Part shown: positions 36,978-44,608 of the stretch, one piece after another | How the letters are laid out: each line of letters opens with the position of its first letter | How positions within the stretch are numbered: the stretch's first letter is position 1 | DNA from: Amycolatopsis aidingensis | GTDB lineage: Bacteria > Actinomycetota > Actinomycetes > Mycobacteriales > Pseudonocardiaceae | Length of the DNA stretch: 64,000 nt | Assembly: GCF_018885265.1 (NCBI RefSeq) | Contig: NZ_CP076538.1 | Location: 4,562,001 to 4,626,000 of the forward strand | Direction of reading: 5' to 3' | Made by a program: the position numbers and the translations under genes | The notes under the pieces: model-generated | The model's database searches: none | The model's input: the letters and a program-made list of their open reading frames with translations, nothing else | What the model was told of the DNA's origin: nothing

Positions 36978-37983
36978 CTACCCGGCCTCATCAGCGCCGG
37001 AGCCAGCGGTGAGGTCATGGCGCAGCCGGTGCAGGGCGGTGGCGGTGTCAGCACGCAGAATGACCTGGACCGGGGGCGGGGCGGGTAGCTCGGCCCGAAC
37101 GGGTGCTCGCGCCGGTCGATTTTGGTGGCGCCCCGGATGGCGGGTGGCCCGTCGAGGCAGGTTACTTGCAGCTCGTCGGTGGTGGTGGCCAGCTTCGGGT
37201 GCACGGCGATCGCGGCCGCGACGGGGTCGTGCAGCAGGCAGCCCGGCCGGCCGAGGTGCTGGGTGTGGAAGGTGACGTAGTGCTGCATCCACCCGGCCAG
37301 CTGCCGCGCCGCCGCGTGGGGACCGGCGGCCAGGGTCGCCAGCCAGTCCTGGTCGACCCAGGCGTGCCGGGTGACGTCCATCGGCACGACGGTGAGCGGG
37401 AAACCACTGCGCAGCACGAACTCGGCGGCAGCGGGGTCGTGGTAGGCGTTGGCGTCGGCCTCCGGGCCGATGTTGCCGGCCACGCCGATCACGCCGCCCA
37501 TCCACACCACCCGCCGCACCAGGGTCGGCAGCCGGGGCTCCAGATGCAGCGCCAGGGCCAGGTTGGTCAGCGGGCCCAGCTCGAGCACGGTCAACTCGCC
37601 GGGGTGGGCGTGGGCGAGCCGGACCAGCTGTTCAGCGGCATGCTCGGACACCACAGGCACGTCGGCGTCGGGCTCGGCGTGCCCGCCCAGCCCGTCCGGG
37701 CCGTGCACGAAGGTGCCGGCGAGCTCCGGGTCCGGTTCCCGCCCCCGAGCTCGAGGTCCGCGCCGACCGCGACCGGCACCGTGGCCACGCCCGCGGCAGC
37801 CAGGATCCGCACGGCGTTCGCCGCACCCACCGTGGCCGGGACATTGCCGTGCACCGAGCCGACCGCGACCAGCTCCACACTCGGCTGGCGGGCCAGCCAC
37901 AGCAGCGCGGCGGCATCGTCCACCCCGGGGTCGCAGTGCACGACCATTCGCACCCGCCCGGCGGGTACTTCGTCCCCAGTCAT
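36978..37983 (-). pseudogene. Inosine-uridine nucleoside hydrolase-like gene, frameshifted
   Basis: From ATG 37983, after a short leader, the metal-binding motif reads VHCDPGVDDAAAL. The family has DxDxxxDD, so the first Asp is His here. After a frameshift in a C/G run near 37745 it continues FVHGPDGLGG, LTVLELGPLTNLALALHL, WMGGVIGVAGNIGPEADANA and YHDPAAAEFVLRSG, all hallmark blocks. A second frameshift near 37090 precedes ATALHRLRHDL at the end. Members hydrolyse nucleosides to ribose and base. Back to back with the MFS gene at 38125. Confidence 0.75.
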
Positions 37984-38124
37984 CCGTCCTCCACATCGAG
38001 CCGCCGCCGCGGATGGTCCGCCGATCACGCTAGCGACCGCCCGCCCCGGGCCGGGTTTCCTGATTCTGGAAACCCGCAGTGCTGGCCCCACCACCTGTCA
38101 CTGTCCATAGTTGGGTAATCACCG

Positions 38125-39348
38125 ATGGGTATTCCAGGGGATCGGGAGTTTCGAGCACTGTGGCTGGCTTCGGCGCAGTCGATCGTGGGCGACCAACTCG
38201 CGCGGGTCGCGTTGTCGGTGCTGGTCTACCAGCGCACCGGCTCGCCGGTGGCCACCGCGGCCACCTACGCGTTGACGATGCTGCCCGCCCTGGTCAGTGG
38301 CATGCTGCTGGCCGGTCTGGCCGACCGGTTCCCGCGGCGGGCGGTGATGGTCGGCTGCGACCTGCTCCGCGCGATCGTGGTGGCGGGCATGGCCGTGCCT
38401 GGGGTGCCGCTGCCCGTGGTGGCCGGGCTGTTGGTCGTGGCGCAGCTGGCCGAGGCGCCGTTCGCCGCCGCCCAGGGAGCGACCCTGCCGCTGGTCCTGC
38501 CCGGCGAGGCCTACGAGCGCGGCCAGCGGCTCATGCTCGTGACACACCAAGCCGGCCTGCTGGCCGGGTTCGCTGGCGGCGGTGTGCTGGTCGGGCTGCT
38601 GGGCACACACCTCTCACTCGCCGCGAACGCCGCCACCTTCCTGATCTCCGCGGTACTCGTCCGGCTCGCGGTGCGCGCCCGCCCCACTGCGGCGGAGGAC
38701 ACCGGCGACCCGCCGGTGGGGTTGCGCGCGCAGGTCACCGGTGGGGCACACCTGATCTGGTCCGATCGGCGGCTGCGCGTCCTGGTCGGCCTGGGCTGGC
38801 TGGCCGGGTTCAGCGTGACACCGGAAGGCCTGGCCGCGCCGTTCGCCGACGAGGCCGGGGCCGGCGCGGCGGCGGTGGGATGGCTGCTTGCGGCCGACCC
38901 GGCCGGGATGATGCTCGGCGCGTTCCTGCTCGGCCGACTGTCCACCCGGTGGCGGCTGCGGCTGCTCGGCGTGCTGACCGTGGGCACCAGCCTGCCGCTG
39001 GTGGCCTACCTGTCCTCGCCGCCGCTGGCCGTGGCGCTGGTGCTGCTGGCCGCCTCCGGACTGTGCTCGGCCTACCAGATCACCGCGGGAGCGACCTTCG
39101 TCCGCCTGGTTCCCGACACCCGGCGCGGGCAGGCGCTGGGTCTGGCCCGTTCCGGGATGGTCGCCGCGCAGGGCCTCGGCGTCACCGCCGGCGGGCTGCT
39201 GGCCGGCTGGCTCGGCAGCGCCAGCGCGGCGATCGCCTGCGCGGGGGCCGCGGGAACACTGGTCGCGCTCGCCGCGGCCACCGCGTGGTCACGCATCGGC
39301 GCCGACCGGATGGCCACCACCCTGGCCACCCACACCCGGCACCGGTAG
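38125..39348 (+). CDS. MFS transporter
   Basis: A 407-aa, 12-helix major facilitator. The N-terminus DREFRALWLASAQSIVGDQL and the loop motif LAGLADRFPRRAVMVGCDLL are characteristic of the MFS_1/MFS_3 drug-export-like group. The second half has LLGRLSTRWRLRLLGVLTVG and LVPDTRRGQALGLARSGM. It is intact, unlike its divergent nucleoside hydrolase neighbour (141-bp gap). Its stop is 5 bp from the first of two tiny minus-strand peptide genes, so an export partnership is possible but unproven. Substrate unknown. Confidence 0.82.
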   Translation: MGIPGDREFRALWLASAQSIVGDQLARVALSVLVYQRTGSPVATAATYALTMLPALVSGMLLAGLADRFPRRAVMVGCDLLRAIVVAGMAVPGVPLPVVAGLLVVAQLAEAPFAAAQGATLPLVLPGEAYERGQRLMLVTHQAGLLAGFAGGGVLVGLLGTHLSLAANAATFLISAVLVRLAVRARPTAAEDTGDPPVGLRAQVTGGAHLIWSDRRLRVLVGLGWLAGFSVTPEGLAAPFADEAGAGAAAVGWLLAADPAGMMLGAFLLGRLSTRWRLRLLGVLTVGTSLPLVAYLSSPPLAVALVLLAASGLCSAYQITAGATFVRLVPDTRRGQALGLARSGMVAAQGLGVTAGGLLAGWLGSASAAIACAGAAGTLVALAAATAWSRIGADRMATTLATHTRHR

Positions 39349-39353
39349 AAACC

Positions 39354-39389
39354 TCACCAGATCTTGTCTCGCCAGATCTTGTCCGCCAC
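39354..39389 (-). CDS. Miniature peptide gene, 11 aa, MADKIWRDKIW
   Basis: The minus strand has GGGAGG, nine bases, then GTG and eleven codons giving MADKIWRDKIW before TGA. The ribosome site and spacing are the same as in the second miniature gene 54 bp upstream (39444-39464). The peptide holds the DKIW unit twice, as if the shorter gene had been internally duplicated. I know of no described family with this sequence. It could be a signalling or precursor peptide, or the DNA could instead be a set of AGATCTTGTC binding sites. Too short for statistics, so confidence is limited. Confidence 0.4.
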   Translation of the reverse strand: MADKIWRDKIW

Positions 39390-39443
39390 GACTGCTCACC
39401 TCCCACCCACGCGATCGGCACACCAACCCGCTCGACTCGCCGG

Positions 39444-39464
39444 TCACCAGATCTTGTCGCGCAT
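39444..39464 (-). CDS. Miniature peptide gene, 6 aa, MRDKIW
   Basis: The minus strand has GGGAGG, nine bases (TGACCGGTG), then ATG and the codons for MRDKIW followed directly by TGA. The layout copies that of the 11-aa gene downstream: the same ribosome site, the same nine-base spacing and the same DKIW-stop ending. The codons for DKIW are identical (gacaagatctgg) in all three units, so DNA-level selection cannot be separated from peptide-level selection here. Confidence 0.4.
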   Translation of the reverse strand: MRDKIW

Positions 39465-39636
39465 CACCGGTCACCTCCCATCACCACCACAACCCGCCCA
39501 AGCGGGCACGCTCATCGTCCCCCGCCCACACGAGCCCGCCGGAACTGCGCGACCGATCAGCAACCAGCCCAGCTAGATCACCCATCGCACGGCCACCCGC
39601 ACGCGACGAAATCACCACAGGTCACCAAGGGGCAGC

Positions 39637-40941
39637 ATGACCAGCGACGAACCACACAGACCCGCCACCGCCCGAAGAGTTCGCGAATGGAAACTGTGGC
39701 ACCTGCCCACGGCCGCGTGGATCTACGTCCTCGCCGTCGACCTGATCGCCGGCGCCGTGGCGCTGGCCGCCATCCTCGGCACCCCGGTGCCCGCCGACCG
39801 GTGGACCGTCGCAGCCGTGCTCGCAGTGAGCGCGCTGGCCCATCTGCACCTCAGCCACGCCATCGAACGCATCCGACGCGACCGCAGCCACACCCCGCAC
39901 GTCGACCTCTGCAGCCTGTGGACCTTCGCCGGCGCGCTCCTGCTGCCCCCACCACCGGCGATCGCGCTGGTCGTGGCGATCTACACCCACCGGTGGTGGC
40001 TCGTCGGCCGCCGCGACCCCAGCCGGCCGCCCCACCGCGGTGTGTTCACCATCGCCATGATGACCCTCACCACCCTGGCGGTCACCACCCTCAGCCACGC
40101 CACCGGCCTGGCCGACCAGCTGCACAACCACACCATCAGCTGGGCCGGCCTCGTCGTCCTCCTGCTCGCCCTGGCCACCCAGTGGGCCACCAACACCCTG
40201 CTCGTCGGCGCCGTCATCACCCTCGCGATCCGCCCCCATCGCCGCCGCGACGCCCTCGGCAGCGCAGCCGACAACCTGCTCGAACTCGCCCAACTGGCCC
40301 TCGGCGCGTTCCTCGCCGTCGCCGCCGCCCACGCCCCCGCCCTGGCCGTGCTCATGGTCATCCCCGCCGTCACCCTGCACCGCGTCGTCCTGCTCCACCA
40401 GTTCGAAATCGCCGCCCGCACCGACCTCAAAACCGGGCTACTCAACGCCGTCACCTGGCAACACCAAGCCGACATCGCCCTCATGCGCACCCGCATGCAA
40501 CCCGGCGGACGCCTCGCCCTGTTCATGATCGACATCGATCACTTCAGCGATATCAACAACCACCACGGACACCAAACCGGCGACGCCATCCTCACCCGAG
40601 TCACCCGCCTACTCGCCCGCTCCGTCCGCCGCACCGACACCATCGGCCGCTTCGGCGGCGACGAATTCACCGTCCTGCTCCCCGACACCGACCAAGCCGA
40701 AGCCCTCGCCATCGCCGAACGGATCCACCACCACATCCGCGGCATCACCCTCGACGACGGCACCACCATCACCCTCTCCCTCGGCATCGCCCTCTACCCC
40801 GACACCAACGCCCACGACATCGACACCCTCCTCGCCAACGCCGACACCGCCCTCTATGCCGCCAAACACGCCGGCCGCAACCGCACCCACCTCGCCACCA
40901 GCGAACCCACGCAACCCACCTCCCCAACCCACACGGAGTAA
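39637..40941 (+). CDS. Membrane-anchored diguanylate cyclase (GGDEF)
   Basis: A 434-aa protein. About six to seven membrane helices (residues 25-260, a MASE-like sensor module) are followed by a GGDEF domain with the intact active motif FGGDEF near 338-343 and the substrate-binding DIDHFSDINNHHGHQTGD. It should make cyclic di-GMP from two GTP at the membrane. No EAL domain is present and no RxxD inhibitory site stands out. AAGGGG precedes ATG 39637. In filamentous actinomycetes c-di-GMP controls the BldD developmental switch, so an island-borne cyclase could influence host development (inference). Confidence 0.9.
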   Translation: MTSDEPHRPATARRVREWKLWHLPTAAWIYVLAVDLIAGAVALAAILGTPVPADRWTVAAVLAVSALAHLHLSHAIERIRRDRSHTPHVDLCSLWTFAGALLLPPPPAIALVVAIYTHRWWLVGRRDPSRPPHRGVFTIAMMTLTTLAVTTLSHATGLADQLHNHTISWAGLVVLLLALATQWATNTLLVGAVITLAIRPHRRRDALGSAADNLLELAQLALGAFLAVAAAHAPALAVLMVIPAVTLHRVVLLHQFEIAARTDLKTGLLNAVTWQHQADIALMRTRMQPGGRLALFMIDIDHFSDINNHHGHQTGDAILTRVTRLLARSVRRTDTIGRFGGDEFTVLLPDTDQAEALAIAERIHHHIRGITLDDGTTITLSLGIALYPDTNAHDIDTLLANADTALYAAKHAGRNRTHLATSEPTQPTSPTHTE

Positions 40942-41189
40942 CCCACGCCCACTCGGCGACATGCCCAGGCCACGACGTTCTTCCGTACCAGCACCGCTGA
41001 CCTTCACTCGATGCGAGCGTGTCCAAGCTGATCCGCGTTCTATGACGTAGTGGGGTCACAGCGGGCCACGAAAGGCTGAGACAGTCCGGCTGCTCGGCCG
41101 GGCGATCTCGACAGCAGCGCCCCTGAGAGCGGGTGTCACGCCTACTGACGCGCGCCTGGCGCCGGCGGGCCGCGTCTTCTTTAGAATGA

Positions 41190-41560
41190 GCTGAAAGTGC
41201 GGACGCAACACCGGCTACCTCGCCCGTGAGATGCGCCGCGCCGAGCGGCACAGGGACGCGATGCCGGAACTGGAGAGCAGCCGCGGCGAGCGGCTGGTCC
41301 TGCGTCCGTTGACCTGGAAGAACCTGAAGGAGCGGGCCGCGGATCTGCGTCGCCAGTTCGGGCTCCTCGGCAGCTTCGTGCCGACAGAGTCCCAGCCGAC
41401 CCAGGTCTTCAACTTCTGGCGTGGCCTCGCCGAGGCCCGCAGGATCCTCGTCTTCCAGACGACGAAGATCGCGCTCGAGACGTTCCGCGACCTGTCCATC
41501 TACCACGACCCACTGCCGGTCATCCTTCCTGAGGCCCGAGCCCTCCGTTATGCGGCGTCG
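41190..41560 (+). pseudogene. ImmA/IrrE-like protein remnant
   Basis: The plus strand reads RLVLRPLTWKNLKERAADLR, then FNFWRGLAEARRILVFQTTK and LETFRDLSIYHDPLPVIL. This resembles the part of XRE-ImmA proteins just before the HExxH metallopeptidase motif. The motif itself and all that follows are missing, and the sequence after VILPEAR is not protein-like. The helix-turn-helix end is also absent. ImmA proteins relieve phage-like repressors in mobile elements, which fits an island. The 240 bp upstream (40942-41189) show nothing I can name. Confidence 0.45.
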
Positions 41561-41759
41561 ACAACCTATGCCGCGTCGACGCCCGGTCGCGCCGATGCTG
41601 ACATGGCCACCGCGGCTCGATGGTGGCTACGGGTTGCCCAGGCATACTCACCTCGTCCATCGTCGCCGAGGTGCTCGCCAACATAATCCGCGCAAGTGGT
41701 CACTCTACGAGGACGCCATTGCGGGCATCCGCAACGGCGAAGGAAGGAACGATATCCCC

Positions 41760-42734
41760 ATGAAGGTCCTGGTAGTGGGCGGAACCGGCTTCATCGGACA
41801 CCACATCGTCCGTGAGTTGCTGGCACACGAGCACGATGTCACGGTCCTGGCCCGCACTCCATCCACGAACCTGCCGGCCGCGGTGACCATCCACACCGGC
41901 GACCTCAACGACCTGTCCGAGGGCAGACTTGAGGCGATCGTTGCCGACCACAAGGGCATCGTCGTCGCATCGGCCGCCGCGGTATACGCACCACGCGACG
42001 CCGATATCACGATGTTCTTCCACAACACCAACGTCGCCCCGGTCGCCAGGCTGCTGGCCGCCGGGCGCCGCGCGCACTGCGACCGCGCCGTGATACTCGG
42101 CAGCTTCTACGCCACCCTACAGCGCGAACACCCCGCGCTCCGCCTCGCCGAACTCAGCCCCTACATTGCGAGCAGAATCGACCAAGCCACACACGCCCGC
42201 GACGCAGCCGGCCCAGAAATCTCCGTGGCCGTCCTCGAACTCCCCTACGTCGCGGGCACAACTCCAGGCCGGCAGTCACCTCTCGAACCTCTCCTGCACA
42301 GCATGACCATCGGCAACATCGGACTGTTGACCTACCCTGGCACCACAGCCGTCGTTACCGTCACACAAGCCGCACAGGCCGCCCTCGCGGCGCTGGACCG
42401 TCGCGCCGACGGCAACTACCCCATCGTCACCACGAACCTTCCGTGGGCGGGCCTGCTTACCCGCCTCGCATCCGCGACAGGCCACGCTCCCAAACGTGTC
42501 TGGAGACTCCACCCCCGAGCCGTCAAGCTAATGATCCGCATGGAAGATCTCCGCCAACGCCGACGAGGGCTCAGCATCGGTTTCGACCCAACGCAATGGA
42601 GCAATCTGCACACCAACGCCATGGTCCTCAACCCCGACGTCGCCCGCACCGAACTGGGCATCAACCCCGACGACCTCGACCTGGCCCTCAGCCACGCCGC
42701 GCCGACATCACAAGCCACCACGGAGCTAAGCTGA
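41760..42734 (+). CDS. NAD(P)-dependent epimerase/dehydratase-like SDR
   Basis: A 324-aa extended short-chain dehydrogenase. The N-terminus MKVLVVGGTGFIGHHIVREL is a textbook Rossmann GxxGxxG site. The usual catalytic YxxxK is not evident: the expected region reads LSPYIASRIDQATHARDA, with Tyr followed by no Lys at the right distance. It may therefore be an atypical, NmrA-like or non-catalytic member. GGAAGGA lies 12 nt before ATG 41760. It is the last gene before the third att repeat. Substrate and pathway cannot be deduced. Confidence 0.7.
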   Translation: MKVLVVGGTGFIGHHIVRELLAHEHDVTVLARTPSTNLPAAVTIHTGDLNDLSEGRLEAIVADHKGIVVASAAAVYAPRDADITMFFHNTNVAPVARLLAAGRRAHCDRAVILGSFYATLQREHPALRLAELSPYIASRIDQATHARDAAGPEISVAVLELPYVAGTTPGRQSPLEPLLHSMTIGNIGLLTYPGTTAVVTVTQAAQAALAALDRRADGNYPIVTTNLPWAGLLTRLASATGHAPKRVWRLHPRAVKLMIRMEDLRQRRRGLSIGFDPTQWSNLHTNAMVLNPDVARTELGINPDDLDLALSHAAPTSQATTELS

Positions 42735-42884
42735 CCGTGCTCCCCAAGCATTCGATGCGACCAGTCTGGTGTGTTCCGGGCTGACTGCGCCAAACGGTCG
42801 AGGTATCTGAACCCCGATACCCGTGGGAGCACGAGATGGGAGGAACCTGCGAGGATCGACCTGCACTGAACCGCGCCGGAAGGC

Positions 42885-43076
42885 AGTGAACGCGCATCAA
42901 CCGCAGCGCTCCGACCTGCTGGATCTCCATCTGCGCGGGTCAGGGCGAGGGCCATGACTACGTTGACACGGTAGAGGTCACTGATTCGATCCCAGTATCG
43001 CGCACCATCTGTTTCCCCAGGTCAAACCCCCTCCGGTGATCACCATCAGCGGGGGTTTCGTCGTTGCTGGGAGCAC
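42885..43076 (+). repeat. att repeat copy 3 (right end of the tandem islands)
   Basis: Carries the same 78-bp arm as copy 2, then from 42963 the tRNA-Val 3' half, terminator hairpin and gttgctgggagcac. The last four bases gcac are shared with copy 1 but not copy 2, as expected if host sequence resumes here. The T-arm has one change (a42984 for g). Not a functional tRNA. Confidence 0.9.
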
Positions 43077-43096
43077 GAATGGGGGCGTGAGCCCTT

Positions 43097-43228
43097 TCAC
43101 CAACAGCGCGATCCCGGGGTTTCGTCACGACGTGACCACACCACGACCGGCACTTCGCCCAGATAGGAACGGCTAGACCACATCGGACAGTTGCCTTTGC
43201 AGACACCGCATGTCTTCTTGCGGCTCAT
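43097..43228 (-). CDS. Small Cys-rich protein, 43 aa, coupled to the PucR gene
   Basis: The minus strand from ATG 43228 encodes MSRKKTCGVCKGNCPMWSS followed by RSYLGEVPVVVWSRRD and ends at TGA 43097. The ATG overlaps the stop of the PucR regulator (ATGA), a classic coupling. CxxC-x3-C could bind zinc or an iron-sulfur cluster, or be a redox motif. It ends about 20 bp from att copy 3. I do not recognise a family. The overlap and Cys spacing favour a real gene, but its size keeps confidence low. Confidence 0.35.
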   Translation of the reverse strand: MSRKKTCGVCKGNCPMWSSRSYLGEVPVVVWSRRDETPGSRCW

Positions 43229-44463
43229 GGTTGTTCCGGGATGTGGTGATCGGCGGGCGGGTGCTCGGTGAGGGCGCTGGCGATCGTGGCGGCGGTGAGG
43301 ATCCGGGCGCCATGCGGCGTGGTGGGGTCGTGGCCGGTGAGGGTACGAATGCGGTGCAGGCGGTAGTTGAGGGTGTTGCGATGTATGTGCAGAGCCGCGG
43401 CGGCTTCGGCGCGTTGGTGGTTGCTGTCGATGAGGGCGCGCAGCGCGTCGAGCAGGTGCTGGTGTCGGTTGAGCGGCCGTAACAGCTCGGCGAGGCAGTC
43501 GCGGGCCGGGCCTGGTTGGGCGACTTGGTACTCGATGGCGAGATCGGTCAGCCAGTACCCGGCGGGCGGGCGGCGCAGGGTGCCCGCGAGGTGGAGCAGT
43601 TCGGTGGCCAGCCGGTGGGCGTGCGGAATGGTGGCGTGGCTGGTGGCCAGTGCGATACCGGCACGGCACCGGGCGCCTGCGGCGGAGTCGATACGCCGGA
43701 GCACGCGTTCGGCGGCAGCCCGCTGCTGCGGCTCCTGCTGGTCGGGGGCAACGGGCAGGAGGAACACTCCGCCGTCGCGGTCGAAGGTGGCCAGTACGGG
43801 TTCGGTGTCCAGCGCGGCCTGCAGTCGGCGGAAGCGGCTGGTCGCCGCGCGGGTGTCGGTGGACTGGCTGGGTTCGGGAATGTCCACGGTGAGCACGAGG
43901 TACCGCTCGGCCAGCCGGTGGCCGGCCCGTTCGGCGGCGCGCTGGGCGGGGCGTCCGGCGAGCAGGGCCGCGGCCAGCGAGTAACGGCCTTCGCGCTGCG
44001 CCCATTCCTCGTGCTGCTGCTCGGCGTGGTAGGCCTGCGCGATGCGGGGCAGCAGGTCGGCGAGAAGGCCGAAGATGCGGCCGACCAACGGCACCAGGTC
44101 CCGGTCCAGCGCATCGGGTTCACCAGGTTCGCCTTGTTGCTCGTCGGAAGTGGTGGCGATGCGCCAGAGTTCCCTGGCGGCCAGCGGGTAGATGCGCAGT
44201 ACGGCGTCGAGTGGCAGGCCGTCGCGGACGCGTTCGGCCGCCCAGCTGATCGGACCGGCGAGTTCGGCCTCGGTGAGGCCGCGATCCTCGACGACGGCGG
44301 TGAGGAACAGGTCGATCACCGCGCGGACGTTCGCGACCAGGTCCCGCTCCAGAACCGGACCCGGCAGCCGCTGGTAGGCGGGAATCTCCTGCACGCACCG
44401 GGCGGTCACCGCGGCGGCGGCGTCCCGGCCGTGACCGGTAAGGGCCTCGACGACTCGGATCAT
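43225..44463 (-). CDS. PucR-family transcriptional regulator
   Basis: A 412-aa protein with the C-terminal PucR helix-turn-helix (LLDALRALIDSNHQRAEAAA, then LHIHRNTLNYRLHRIRTLTG) and a GGDEF-like central region, the usual layout of actinomycete PucR/CdaR regulators. The N-terminal part (VQEIPAYQRLPGPVLERDLV) matches the RsbRD-like helical domain often found in this group. ATG 44463 is preceded by GGGAGG. Divergent from the secreted lipase gene (145-bp gap), its likely target. The signal it senses is unknown. Confidence 0.88.
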   Translation of the reverse strand: MIRVVEALTGHGRDAAAAVTARCVQEIPAYQRLPGPVLERDLVANVRAVIDLFLTAVVEDRGLTEAELAGPISWAAERVRDGLPLDAVLRIYPLAARELWRIATTSDEQQGEPGEPDALDRDLVPLVGRIFGLLADLLPRIAQAYHAEQQHEEWAQREGRYSLAAALLAGRPAQRAAERAGHRLAERYLVLTVDIPEPSQSTDTRAATSRFRRLQAALDTEPVLATFDRDGGVFLLPVAPDQQEPQQRAAAERVLRRIDSAAGARCRAGIALATSHATIPHAHRLATELLHLAGTLRRPPAGYWLTDLAIEYQVAQPGPARDCLAELLRPLNRHQHLLDALRALIDSNHQRAEAAAALHIHRNTLNYRLHRIRTLTGHDPTTPHGARILTAATIASALTEHPPADHHIPEQP

Positions 44464-44608
44464 CCGAACCTCCCGACGGTTTGTTTCGGCGCACAAACCT
44501 GCGCGGCAATGTCTGCGCATCATGCCAGCAGACAGCGCCCAGCGCACCGGAGATGCTGTTCCGGACAACCTGCTTCGCGCCGGGACGCGGCCTGAGGAAA
44601 GGAACGTC

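Noticed and set aside
39350..39480. Start of a CRISPR array
   Set aside because: Only three short, irregularly spaced copies of a 12-bp motif, no constant spacer length and no cas genes.
39481..39585. A 34-aa minus-strand frame just upstream of the MRDKIW gene, ending GLWW
   Set aside because: No ribosome site and no relation to the DKIW peptides; kept only as a note because its stop abuts the next ribosome site.
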